This document shows, one piece after another, positions 21,967-32,887 of a stretch of 64,000 bases of DNA. The first letter of the stretch is position 1. Each line of letters begins with the position of its first letter. The notes under the pieces were generated by a model. The model ran no database searches, had not been told where the DNA came from, and saw only the letters and a list, made by a program, of their open reading frames with translations. Made by a program: the position numbers and the translations under genes. The stretch comes from Narthecium ossifragum (lineage: Eukaryota > Streptophyta > Magnoliopsida > Dioscoreales > Nartheciaceae), in NCBI GenBank assembly GCA_963920575.1, contig OY986965.1, forward strand, positions 30,994,007-31,058,006. Reading direction: 5' to 3'.

Positions 21967-22855
21967 TGTTGGGGAATCTGAGGGGTCCCGGCGATACCGG
22001 AGATACGCCAGATAGTACGGGGATGTCGCAGCGGAAGAGAAACAACCAAACCACAAAAGAAAAGGAAAAAAAGTGGAGACAAGGATTTACGTGGAAAAAA
22101 CTACCAGCAACAACTGGAAGGAAAAAACCACGGGCAGCAGAGGAAATCTTCACTATGAGAGAGAGATTACAAAGCCCAAACCCTAGCAGAGACAAAGAGA
22201 TCTCTCTCTAGGATTGCCTACTCTCACAACTCTCATAAGCCTCTCAATAACATCTCTCCCACACACAAAGAAACCCTAAAAGCACTTTATTTATAGCCTC
22301 CACTAAACACAAATCCGGATTAAATCTGAGCCATCGGATCTGCCCATCCAATAGAGTCCGATCGATCTAACTATAGAGAAGGATCGATCGGTTTGCTTGA
22401 GCGTCGACGAATTCCAAAAATCCCGAGTAGGATCGATCGAACTCTGAGAGACCGATCGATCCGTCCCTCAAAATCTCAGCGTTTCGAAGAAGGATCGATC
22501 GTCCGATCGATCCGACCTTGTCGTTCGAAAAACGGTGCCTTCTGTCTCTTTGTTTTTCGCGTCGGATCGATCCGTCTTTGAGAGCCGGATCGATTCGTCA
22601 CTAAATCACCGTGTGATCTCAAGGAGCGATCGATCCAACTCTCGAAGTCGGATCGATCGGATTCTCCTCTTGCTGCCGTTATCTTCCTCATAGGAGGAAA
22701 AGTCAACAAGCATGTGGGAGGGTATTTTGGTCATTAAAATAAACAACTAATCATGATTGTGACCTAGTGCACTAAACACCTTAGGAAAAAAATATATAGA
22801 CTTCTGGATAAATAATTCTTTATCATAGACCTAAACACCAATTATCTGTTTGACA
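21967..22855 (-). mobile_element. Probable solo LTR of a Copia-type element
   Basis: Runs from TGTTGGGGAATC to TTTGACA on the plus strand. Read on the minus strand it is TGTCAAACAG...CCCCAACA, an LTR-like TG...CA. Features near the 3' end (TTCTCTTCCGCTGCGACATC) are common in plant Copia LTRs of the SIRE/Maximus type. No primer-binding site or gag-pol is adjacent, and no target duplication is obvious. Its middle (22370-22690) is dense in GATCGATC palindromes. Confidence 0.5.
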
Positions 22856-23052
22856 CCGGTTGATCAACCGATGCACCGTTGCCCCCCTGAATCCATGCGT
22901 GTAAAGCTCATCTAATTATTAATGCGTAAACCTTCCATGCAAATGGATATGTTGGCTGTTGACTTGGGCACGTCGGTGTCCTTTAATTTTAAGACGAATC
23001 CTACCGGAGTGTACAAATAGATTTCCATGTCCTTGCTTTCAAAGAGTACTAT

Positions 23053-23256
23053 ATGACAAGTTGGTCGCCAAGTGTGTATTATTCTTCTCGATCGTCCATA
23101 GGCTTTGGTTATCGTAATTTAATGAGAGAAGTTACAGAACTACTCCCTTCCTTAACCAACCTAGATTCTAGATTGTACGTGTCCGGCTCTAACACCTTTC
23201 TCAATCGATCCACAAGAATTAAGCATGATGATGATGTTGATGATTATAATAAATAG
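23053..23256 (+). pseudogene. Possible BRX1/Brix-like fragment, second copy
   Basis: Same fragment as 6450-6647 (IGFGYRNLMREVTELLPSL), with a slightly different C-terminal part. It is part of the repeated block, so this is not independent evidence for function. Confidence 0.25.
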
Positions 23257-23312
23257 TGTCGCTATCCATTTGTTTGTAACTTTTGTAGCACGTGGCCGGA
23301 TCTTATAAGCAA

Positions 23313-23360
23313 CTAGGTGAGCCCGATCGATCCGGGTAATCACTCACCCCCCACTCTCCC
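23313..23360 (-). mobile_element. Helitron-like 3' end, second copy
   Basis: Duplicate of the end at 6704 (AACTAGGTG followed by GGGTAATCACTCACC). The hairpin is altered to contain GATCGATC. Confidence 0.35.
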
Positions 23361-24262
23361 TCTCTCATCTCCTCTTTATAACTCATCTGTTACGTGTCTC
23401 ATTTCTCCTCCTCTCTTTATGACTCTGATTACGACTCATAAAACACGATCTTATATAATAAATCAAATTGACAGCATAGAGAAAACAAGAACAATTAAAT
23501 TACTTCATAATTAATAATAATATCCTAAAACAACTAATTCTAACCCTGATCGATCGGGTCCATGGACGCAATGACCGGGTCTGATATTTGCTAAATGTGT
23601 TGCGATAATCGCTCATCCCCACTACCCCCTCTCTCATCTCCTCTTTATAACTCAGTTGTCACGTGCCCCATTTCTCCTCCTCTCTTTATGACTCAGATTA
23701 TGCATGATTCATAAAACATGATCTTCTATAATAGATTGAATTGACAGCTTAGAGAAAGCAAGAACAATTAAATTACTCCATAATTAATAATAATATCCTA
23801 AAATGACTAATCTAATCCGGATCGATCGGCTCCATGGACGCAATGACCGGATCTTATTATTGTTGAATGTGCTGCGGGGTATGGTCAAGCCAGTGACATA
23901 ATTCAAGGCACCCGATATTGTTACAAAAAATTAAACATGCAAAAGATTAATTACTGTTGCTACCTTAAATTTGGTCGTCTATTGCATTAGCATTTCATGG
24001 AAGCTTTTGTATCTAACTCTAAGCATTCGATATTTCGATTAGGTGTGGTAAAACCTGTACATATTAGTCAACTCGGCAATTATTCCAAGTGGTTGCATTG
24101 ACATAATGACATTAATTGCCAACTCGAAAGGTACGTAGGACACGAAGGTCGTTGTTTCATATAACAGAAATATAGGTTTGTATATATCTTAATTAATTTA
24201 TGTTACATATTTCATAGATTCATAGAATAAATGCCTTTCATGCTTAGATTTCTGATGAGGTT

Positions 24263-24485
24263 TTTTTTTTTGAAAAGATAAGCCCGGAGGCTGGTGTATA
24301 ATAAACTAGGCAACCTTCTACCAAATACCAAGGATTACCAACTACAGGAGTCACATCCGACTTCTGATTATTCACAAGGAAAGTACTAGCAAAAACTCTA
24401 GCTTGACGAGCAACCCAATCTACCCTCTTGTTCTCCTCTCGGGTTATAGTCAATAACCTCACGCTATGGAACTGTCCTCTCGTTT
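24263..24485 (-). mobile_element. 5'-truncated LINE insertion with target duplication
   Basis: On the minus strand this short segment encodes the end of LINE RNase H (VRLLTITREENKRVDWVARQ) and a poly(A) tail, seen as poly(T) near 24261-24271. TGATGAGGTT lies on both sides (24253-24262 and 24486-24495), a 10-bp target duplication. The sequence is from a different LINE family than the array-boundary LINE. Confidence 0.85.
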
Positions 24486-24787
24486 TGATGAGGTTATTCA
24501 TAAGAAGACGTATCGTTAGGGTAAAACTCAACGATATAGAATGCTTTCATCTCCTCTCCTATTTTAGTTTTTGAATTCGATTTCATGGTAATCATGTAAT
24601 TTGAAAATTGCATGAAGAAATATATATATATATATATAAACTCGCATTTCTACAGGGATCGATCAATATGAAAATAATTGGAACAGAATAAATACAGTGA
24701 TACTGATTAATTCATATCATGCATGGAATATATAGTTTGTACCATCAAACAAATTACAGATATGATTCCATATACATCAAGTATTCT

Positions 24788-24827
<40 letters not shown>

Positions 24828-24852
24828 ATTTGGAAAACAGCAGCCCAGAGAG

Positions 24853-25098
24853 ATAAAGGATCGAGATGATCACGTCTATTAATTTGAAGTTGTCAAAGCC
24901 AAAACTACAACCGCGTAATGAGCAGCATCATACGTGGGATCCGTGAAAGATATGGATTTCAGATAATAACTGGTACATTATTAAACTGTGGAATTCTTAT
25001 TTCCCACCGAGAAGCCCAATTGGAAAGCGAAGCCCAGAAGAAGTCAAGAAGTAGATAAGTTGATATTTTGTGGATTATGTAGACTCTTAATCAAAATG
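24853..25098. repeat. Orphan partial copy of laccase promoter block
   Basis: Matches the region upstream of each laccase (GATGATCACGTCT...TTGAAGTTGTCAAAGCC through GATATTTTGTGGATTATGTA) but no laccase follows. The flanking text ACAAATTACAGATAT...CATCAAGTATTCT occurs on both sides (about 24749 and 25111), showing a local duplication. Confidence 0.75.
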
Positions 25099-25163
25099 TT
25101 TCTACCATCTAACAAATTACAGATATTCCATCTACGCATCAAGTATTCTCTACTATATATATA

Positions 25164-25750
25164 CTAGGTGGTGGGCCCGTGCCACCTGGCACGGCTAACT
25201 GGCCGCCCCCACTATCTCTATTATAACTTACGCCACATCAGCCACTATCTTTTTTATTTATTTATTTAATTATAAATTTATGACTCAGATGATGAGTCAT
25301 AAAAGTAACTACCCTTGGATCTTATAAGGTAGATAAGTATGTTTATTTAAAACTAATCTCCTGGCTTATCAACGTTATAAGGAGCAAAAACGGTTACAAC
25401 CGTTTACCTCTTATTTGTTTATTTACATGTATATTTTTCTAAGTTAACTTTGTATATTTTTATCATCTTCCCTAGGTTAGTTTTAAATATATATCCTTAT
25501 AATCATAAGCCAGGAGATTAGTTTTAAATATACATACTTATCTACCTTATAAGATCCAAGGTAGTTCATTTTATGACTCATCATCTGAGTCATAAACTTA
25601 TACACACATGACATACACGTGGCATACACATGGTATAAAATTATAATTAAATAAACAAAAAAAAAGATAGTGGTTGATGTGGCGTAAGTTATAATAGAGA
25701 TAGTGGGGGCGGACAGTTAGCCGTGCCAGGTGGCACGGGCCCACCACCTA
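25164..25750. repeat. Large palindrome of two facing Helitron-like ends
   Basis: Left arm: ACTAGGTGGTGGGC plus hairpin CCGTGCCA-CC-TGGCACGG (25177-25194). Right arm: the same in inverse, hairpin 25721-25738, then GGGCCCACCACCTA. The arms pair over nearly 290 bases (for example GTAAGTTATAATAGAGATAG near 25685 against its inverse near 25210). This fits two Helitrons in opposite orientation joined at their 5' ends, or a foldback element. A further inverted copy of part of the core lies at 25751-25885. Confidence 0.7.
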
Positions 25751-25886
25751 TATGATTATAAGGATATATATTTAAAACTAATCTAGAGAATATGATAAAG
25801 ATATACAAAGTTAACTTAGGAAAATATACATGTAAATAAACTAATATGAGGTAAACGGTTGTAACCGTTTTTGCTCCTTATAAGAT

Positions 25887-25888
<2 letters not shown>

Positions 25889-25934
<46 letters not shown>
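25889..25934. repeat. (AT)n microsatellite
   Basis: AT run in the same relative place as 7589-7634. It is followed at 25935-26106 by a copy of the start of the laccase promoter block (CATGATTAGAAACCAATG). Confidence 0.9.
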
Positions 25935-25936
<2 letters not shown>

Positions 25937-26299
25937 CTCATGATTAGAAACCAATGAAAGTACAATCGCGTTTATTACTCATTTCATTAATTTATTAGTC
26001 ACCTTGACAAGTTTAGAAACCAATGGACATCAAACCTTGAAAGTAGTTTAACTTCTTGCGGTCCTTTCTCAAAAAGATGAAGGACATAAAGGATCCTTAA
26101 TGGAGATGATCACGTAGGGGTGGTAATTCGGGGTCACGGATCGGGTAGGGTACTAACCCGTTTAATAATGATCAAACTCAAACCCGATCCGTTAATTAAA
26201 TAGTTCAGGTTAGCCCGAACCGTTTATAAATGGATCGGATTTATCAACCCGAACCCGACCCGTTTATAAACGGGTCAACCCGATCCAACCCGTCTAACT

Positions 26300-29139
26300 T
26301 GTCACGCCCCGACCCAGAAAACCCATCCGGACCGGGACGTGAGGGTCCTAAACTCTAAATCAAACGGCGAAAGCCTCCCCTTTTAAACATCAATTTTAAA
26401 CATGGTGCATGGTTACAATATTCACAATTAATTTAAACTATCCTATCATCAAATCATAATACAATTTAACTTTAAGAAGATATAATAATGATTCAAGTCA
26501 TCTAGTACAGCAATCTCTGATCAATTTACATCAAATTGAAATACAAATATATATCTCCTTCAAATTACAATTTATACATTTAAAGCTGGACATCAATTGA
26601 ATATAATAAACTGGTGATATCCTCGATCTCACGCACCACCAAGGGGAGTACCGCCTCCAACACCGCAACCACCTGAAAAAGAAGGGACTGCATCGACCTG
26701 CATCGCCGATGCAGCCCAGGTAGGAGTGAGCAACAAAGCTTGCTCAGTAGGGTTCTACTCTACGGCACACTGAAAGGAGGAAAACAACAACAGTGTTGTC
26801 TCTCCTGCTCAAGTCTAACGGATGCCACGGGTCCCATAACCCACCGATGTCCCAAGGGCTCCTGTCATGAACCTCTCTCTTGGTCTCTCTACCAAGATCA
26901 CCCTGCACTGACATGGGAACGGAACCATGCAGGATCACTCACCCTTACCCAGCAGGGATACCACTGCCTGGGGACCACGTCGGGAACTCCTCGGTTGCAT
27001 CCTTAGCACTTAGCCTTGGGAAGACAACACGACCTCTAAACCTCAAAACAAAGATTCAAGCCGACTATCACAATCCTCAATCATCAGAGATTCAGATCGA
27101 CAATCACACCCTAATCCTCGACTACCCCAAACCCCGTCCCTAGGGCTAGATCCGGGCTACCCGAGAACCCCGGATCAACGATCGAAACCATCGTCTACCA
27201 CCTAGCCTGATGCTTCTAATGCAAACAGATGCATGCAATGCTCAAGCACAGAGATACAGGAATAGCAGCATGCAACAATATGCCAAGACAACATACACGG
27301 GCTAGGCGAAGCGTCAAGCTTGCCGGAGGGTAAACATGCATAAAGCAGATAAAGGTTAAACTACAATTATACAATATTATGACGGCGCCCACAGACCGTT
27401 AGCAAGCAATTTCTACAACGGGGGCACAACCCCGGCCACACAGCTAATAATCAACCACATATAAAGCACACCCTCTGCCATTTAATTAGCTAAACATCCC
27501 AAGGAGCACAACCCCCTTGGTTCAACCACAAGCTAAATATACATATAAATAAGCATGGCATGTGATTAATTACTCATTAAACAAGGATGATTTATATCTA
27601 ATTAGACATGCCGAGAAATCAAACAATTAATCATCTAAAAACAACCAATTAGAACATGCTAGCCATCGAAATCTCTAGTAATACCAATCACATGAATCCC
27701 AAGAATCAAACATGGTAAAACATCAAAAATCCGTTAAAAACACTATTCAAGGCTGGCGGTCGATCAACGGATCGACCGTGCAAAATCTAAGGTTGACGGT
27801 CGATCAACGGATCGACCGTGAGATGTTATTTCGCTATTTTCGGGGCTCACGGTCGATCCACGGATCGACCGTGAAGAAGCTGAGGTTGACGGTCGATCAA
27901 CGGATCGACCGTGAGAGTTAATTTTGCTGATTTTCGGGCTCACGGTCGACCTTGGAGACCTCACGGTCGACCGTGGAGACCGCGACGGTTGATCCACGGA
28001 TCATCCGTGGCACTATTCATCAGCAAATCTACTCCGACACAGTTTCGTATAAAAATCACCAAAACTCGTAAAAAAATCGGAAAAATATAAAATCAATTGG
28101 GTTGGAAAGTAGACTCGCAGATATACAACTCTTATTTCTCATAAAAATCCAAGATCATGCATGTACAAGGCGGAAAACTCGCCGCAAGCCAACTGTTCTT
28201 CAAGAACAGCAGAAAACCGGAAATCCGAGATTTATCATGCTAAAATCCTACTGAAATCTTAACCAAAGTTCATGAAACATAAATCAGAGACTAAACTAAG
28301 CAACATGCATTCAACAACATAATTTCATCACAATCTAACGGCTAGATTAATCTAAACCCATTAATTAACGCATGTAGGTAGAACACCTACCGGACTGCGC
28401 ATTCCTCAGTTGATTCCCCGCGAGTTGATCACCAACAAGGTTCCAAACCACACCAGCAGTCTTCCTCTCGTTGCCACGAATCCAACAAGCTTTCAAGCTC
28501 CCAAAATGGTGGTCGGAGGAGGGAGAACGGAGAGAAGAAAGCTGGCTGCCCGGAAAGAGAAACAGAGCAAGCTCTGCTTGCGGGAAGAAGAAACAGCCAG
28601 GGAGAAGAAAGAAGAAGAGAAGGAAGAAAGGAGAAGGGAGAAGTGAAGGAGAAGGAAGGCCGGGGAAGGTGGGGGAGAGGGTGAAGGAGAAGACCTCTCT
28701 TGACAAAGGAGGACGAAGGAGAACACCTGCCCTCCGCGAGTCCAACAACTGCCCAACTGCTCTAACTTGCTGGAATAGGAGGATCGATCCTTTTATCAGA
28801 GAGGATCGATCTTCTTAACAGAAAGATCGATCTTCTTCTCAAGGAGATCGATCCCCTTTGCCAAGAAGGCAAAACTTGGGCTAAAACGCAAGCCCAAGCT
28901 CGGATCTTCCGATTCCGGGTCCACCTAGCCATTCTAAACAAACACTAACACAAACAAGGTCAGTGTGTGCAACGCGGGTGTGAAACTGACCACCAGGGAG
29001 CATATTTACCAAAATGCCACTGGGGTCAAAAACAGCGATGCGATCAACCGATCGCATCCCAGGGCCAACCGAGCCAAACCACAAATCCAGACCCTCGACC
29101 TAACGCGGTCGGACCGGGTTGGAGGTACGGGTCCTCACA
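26300..29139 (-). mobile_element. Long solo LTR (probable Ty3/Gypsy)
   Basis: 2840 bases from TGTCACGCCCCGAC to GGGTCCTCACA, with TG...CA borders and near-identical flanks TAACT/TAACC suggesting a 5-bp duplication. Related sequence with the same ends is at 59733-63415. There are no gag-pol domains. The long LTR and GACGTGAGGG/GGGGCGTGACA-type ends suggest a Del/Tekay-type Gypsy element, an inference. The interior includes several CGGTCGATCAACGGATCGAC units (27755-28015) and GGATCGATC palindromes (28780-28860). Open frames inside are not supported as genes. Confidence 0.65.
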
Positions 29140-29275
29140 TAACCCGTTTATTAAATAGGTCGGGTCGGGTCGGGTCGACCAATTTAACAGCAATCAAACA
29201 TATCATAGAGAGAGAGAGAAAGATCGGAGTGACGTTACGGTGCTGCGTTAGGATGCGAATGGACGCGCGGGGAAA

Positions 29276-29815
29276 ATGAAGACGACAAGGGCGGCTTTGG
29301 CGACGGCGGGAGCCGCAGCTACGGCCGCGTTGGTGATGGGAGTGACAGCTCCGCCTGCGGTGGGGTTTATGCTGACAGAGGCGCCTCGGGTTTATGGTTT
29401 GGTGCTCGCTTGGCCTACGGCGCCCTACCTGTACCTCATCATTAACTGCATCATCATCTCCATCGCGGTGTTGTCCCGCTTCCAGAAGCACTTGATGGAG
29501 CACATGGAGGCGACGGTTGCGGCGAGGTACGAGGTCCCGGCGGGTACGCGGTGGCAACGAAGGAGGAAGAGGAGGGTGTGTCGCAGTGTGATGTTCCGGC
29601 GGCGTACCTGATGGCAAAAAACGAGGTGGATAGAGAGGGGTACGAGGTCACCGTGGAGTACGACATACTAGAAGAGGAGAAGAAGCCAGTGGAGCATGGC
29701 GCGCTGGCTTTGTATGATGGGAAGGAGAATAAGGCTGATTAGGGCTATGGGGAGGAGGAATTCGTGATAGCGAGGTCGAGCTACACGTCGAGGAGGAGAG
29801 GAGGGGACTCGAGGG
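29276..29815 (+). pseudogene. DUF4408-family gene fragment inside a transposon
   Basis: Starting at ATG 29276 the frame reads a hydrophobic N-terminus, then APYLYLIINCIIISIAVLSR, the membrane-associated DUF4408 signature of plant proteins of unknown or PAMP-induced function. A frameshift occurs between about 29530 and 29551. The following frame continues (VPAAYLMAKNEVDREGYEV) to an in-frame TAG at 29740, after which EEEFVIARSSYTSRR appears, matching the conserved C-terminal motif (EFVISRSTW) of the family. The fragment stops at the hAT arm. It looks like a host gene captured by the element, now disabled. Its source copy is not in the window. Confidence 0.7.
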
Positions 29816-30629
29816 GGATTCTGATGGAATGCAAATGAGAAACTACTGGTTTCAGTTAGATTCGGCCACCGCTTATAAGGAGAAACCGTTGGTTACTAGG
29901 TTAGTGGGTCACTGGGTGCCCAGAAGGCTAAAGTCTAAACCCTTAAACACGGGTTAACAGGTTGACCCACCTAACTCACGGGTCAACCCACCTAACCCAC
30001 GGGTCAACCCGACCCAATCCATTTATTCACGGGTCATAAACGGATCAATCCAAACCCGTTTATACCAAACCCAAACCCAAACCCATTTATCTCGGATAAA
30101 ATTGGGTTCACGGTCATGACCCCGATTGCCACCTCTGATCACGTCTTTTAATTTGAAGTTGTCAAAGCCAAAACTACAAACGCGTAATGAGCAGCATCAT
30201 ACGTAGGATCCGTGAAAGATCTGGATTTCAGATAATAACTGGTGCATTATTAAACTGTGGAATTCTTATTTCCGACCGAGAAGCCCAATTGGACAGCGAA
30301 GGCCAGAGGAAGGAGTCAAGAAGTAGATAAGTTGATATTTTGTGGATTATGTAATCAAAATGGTCCTACATAATTAGCTAGGTCAACCCCCCCCCCCGCC
30401 CCCCACTATCTATATATAACTCTAGCTAGATCTCCCTCTCTTCTAAATTTGCATATATAGTTGTAGTTGCATTGGAGCTTCTGGTTCCTTATAGCAGCAA
30501 TCTCTTAAGAAGGCTCTACAAAGGGCAAAGCCTTTGCATGAAGAGCTGATCCGGCCTCTCTTGAAGTCTCATCCATCTTTATATCTATCTTTCCCTCTTT
30601 TTATTGGTTAATCTATTCTCTTCTTAAGC

Positions 30630-32852
30630 ATGGCTCGATCTCTACTGTTGCTAGCATGCACTCTGGCTCTTATGTTCTTCGGGAGCAATGGTGCAGTAGT
30701 GAAGCATACGTTCCATGTAAGCCCAAAACTACCTGATCGGTGTATCTTTAATGTGCCCATATTCTTGTATTAATATAAACTAGTTTCAATTCTCATCTCA
30801 ACTAGGTTTTGATCGATCGTTTTGTATAAATTTCTCTCATAAGTAGTTGAGCATGTTATTCTAGTATAGGTCCCATTCCTCGTACCCCAAGTCCATATCG
30901 TCATGCCGAGCTGTTCTTTAATTCTGACCTCTTTGCATTTGTCTTGTATTGAAAAAATTAATTTGGAGACCTTATTGTTTAATTAGGTGGGTAACTTGAC
31001 GGTAACACGGCTGTGCAAAAGCAGTGTTATCACTGCTGTCAATGGCCAACTGCCTGGTCCGACGCTCGAAGTTGAGGAAGGCGACAATCTGCTTATCCAA
31101 GTCATCAACGAGTCCCCATACAACATGACCATCCACTGGTAAAAATATACACGATTTCTGATCTTCGATCTCATCACGTATCGTTGATCTTAAGTAGTGA
31201 AAAGTGATCGATCTGGAACTAATAGCTCTGCATATGGTGGATTGGATGGTACTGCAGGCATGGAATTTTCCAGCGATTGACTGGCTGGGCCGATGGACCG
31301 GACTTTGTGACCCAGTGCCCTATAAAACCTGGGAACAGCTATACCTACAACTTTACAATCAAGGGCCAAGTAGGCACGCTCTGGTGGCACTCCCATGTGT
31401 CCTGGCTCCGAGCAACAGTCCACGGCGCTCTCATCATCCGGCCAAAAACCGGCGGCTATGGATACCCCTTCCCAACTCCCTACAAAGAGATCCCCATCCT
31501 ATTAGGTATGTTAGATATTATTCATTGATTGATTTGATGCACGTACTGCGTGCATGCGCGCAGACTTACTCTTTTCAGTACATGGCTTGCTCTGGATTCA
31601 ACTACTGCTGATCAGTACAAACTAACATGCACGCAGGCGAGTGGTTTAATGGAAACGTGGTGGACATCTTGAACCAAGCGCTCGCAACTGGTGCTGCACC
31701 AGACTTCTCCGTCGCATTCACCATCAATGGAAGACCAGGCGACCTATACAATTGTTCCCGTAATCGTAAGTACTCGAATAAGTACAATCTACACTTGAAT
31801 CGTTATGTCGTTTAAGTAGATAAATAACATAGAGCGTGTATGTATGCAATTCCCGCGGAATGGCGTGCAGATACGTACAAGGTGCAGGTGGTGCAGGGCA
31901 AGACCTACATGCTTCGTATCATCAACGCTGCGCTCAATAACCAGCTCTTCTTCAAGATCGCTGGCCACAGGTTCACCGTCGTCGGAGTAGACGCCTCTTA
32001 CACCAAACCATACAGCACCGATGTGATCGTCATAGCCCCAGGCCAGACCGTCGACGCCCTCATGGTCGCAGACGCAAAGCCAGCCAACTACTACATGGCC
32101 GCACAAGCCTATATCAGTGCCGCAGCCCCAGCCCCAGGTGTGCCCTTCTTCGACAACACCACCACCACTGGCATCGTCGAATACAAATCCGCGACCCCAT
32201 CAGCGGCACCACCGGTGATGCCGGCTATGCCAGCCTTCACCGACACCCCCACCGCCCACCGCTTCTACAGCAACCTGACTGGCCTCTGCCTCCCGGGCAG
32301 ACCCACCGTCCCACTACATGTCGACAAGAGGATGTTCGTGACCATCGGCTTAGGCGTGAGCCCCTGCGGCGGTAACAACGAATGCCAGAGCCTGGCCGGC
32401 ACCGGCCTGCGTTTTTCGGCCAACATGAACAATGTTTCCTTCCAGCTTCCATCAACCATTTCGCTGCTGGAGGCGCACTTCAGGGGTGTGTCAGAGGGGG
32501 TCTACACGTCCGATTTCCCGAGCAGGCCGCCGGTCGTGTTCGACTACACCAACACGAACTTGAGCCGATCAGGCCTGGCTTTCTCGCTGAAGAGCACCAA
32601 ATTGAAGAAGCTGAAGTACAACTCTAAGGTCGAGATGGTGCTGCAGAACACGGCGTTGTTGGGGATAGAGAACCATCCTATGCATATCCATGGCTTCAAC
32701 TTCTTTGTCCTAGCACAGGGCTTTGGCAACTATAATTCTAAAACGGACAAGAAAAGCTTCAACCTTGTGGATCCACAGGTGAGGAACACCATCGCTGTTC
32801 CTACTGGTGGTTGGGCTGTCATCCGCTTCAGGGCCAACAATCCAGGTAAACA

Positions 32853-32887
<35 letters not shown>

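Larger units (their letters stand above)
20521..22895. mobile_element. Mutator-like TIR element with 9-bp duplication
   Basis: Flanked by identical TGCGTGTAA (20512-20520 and 22896-22904), a 9-bp target duplication typical of Mutator-like elements. The ends are imperfect inverted repeats of about 40 bases (GGATTTGGGGGCGACC... against GGATTCAGGGGGGCAAC... read inward), both including CATCGGTTGATCAACC. The uninterrupted target is seen in the copy at 4459. No transposase is visible. The interior holds an inverted-repeat segment, a six-unit tandem repeat and a solo LTR, each listed. Confidence 0.8.
22896..24252. repeat. Laccase-unit upstream block, copy 2
   Basis: The part from 23027 matches 6425-7588, while 22905-23026 is intact flank that is missing in unit 1 because of the CACTA insertion. 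A segment of about 260 bases is duplicated inside (CTCATCTCCTCTTTATAACTC at about 23367 and 23634, each followed by the same downstream text). Confidence 0.75.
26115..30135. mobile_element. hAT-like element carrying a gene fragment
   Basis: Starts TAGGGGTGGTAATTCGG and ends GATTGCCACCTC. TGATCACG flanks both sides (26107-26114 and 30136-30143), the 8-bp target duplication of hAT transposons. In unit 1 the target is empty (about 7748-7755). The subterminal arms are rich in ACCCGTTTA and CGGGTCAACCC words. No transposase is visible. The element is interrupted by an LTR at 26300-29139 and contains a fragment of a DUF4408 gene at 29276-29815. Its own length without the LTR is about 1.2 kb. Confidence 0.8.

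Noticed and set aside
26740..27143. Overlapping open frames inside the solo LTR
   Set aside because: No gag, protease or other domain; similar frames do not persist in the second LTR copy at 60096-60473.
28410..28818. Lys/Glu/Arg-rich frames within the LTR
   Set aside because: Purine-rich low-complexity tract in the LTR; frames are open on several phases at once.
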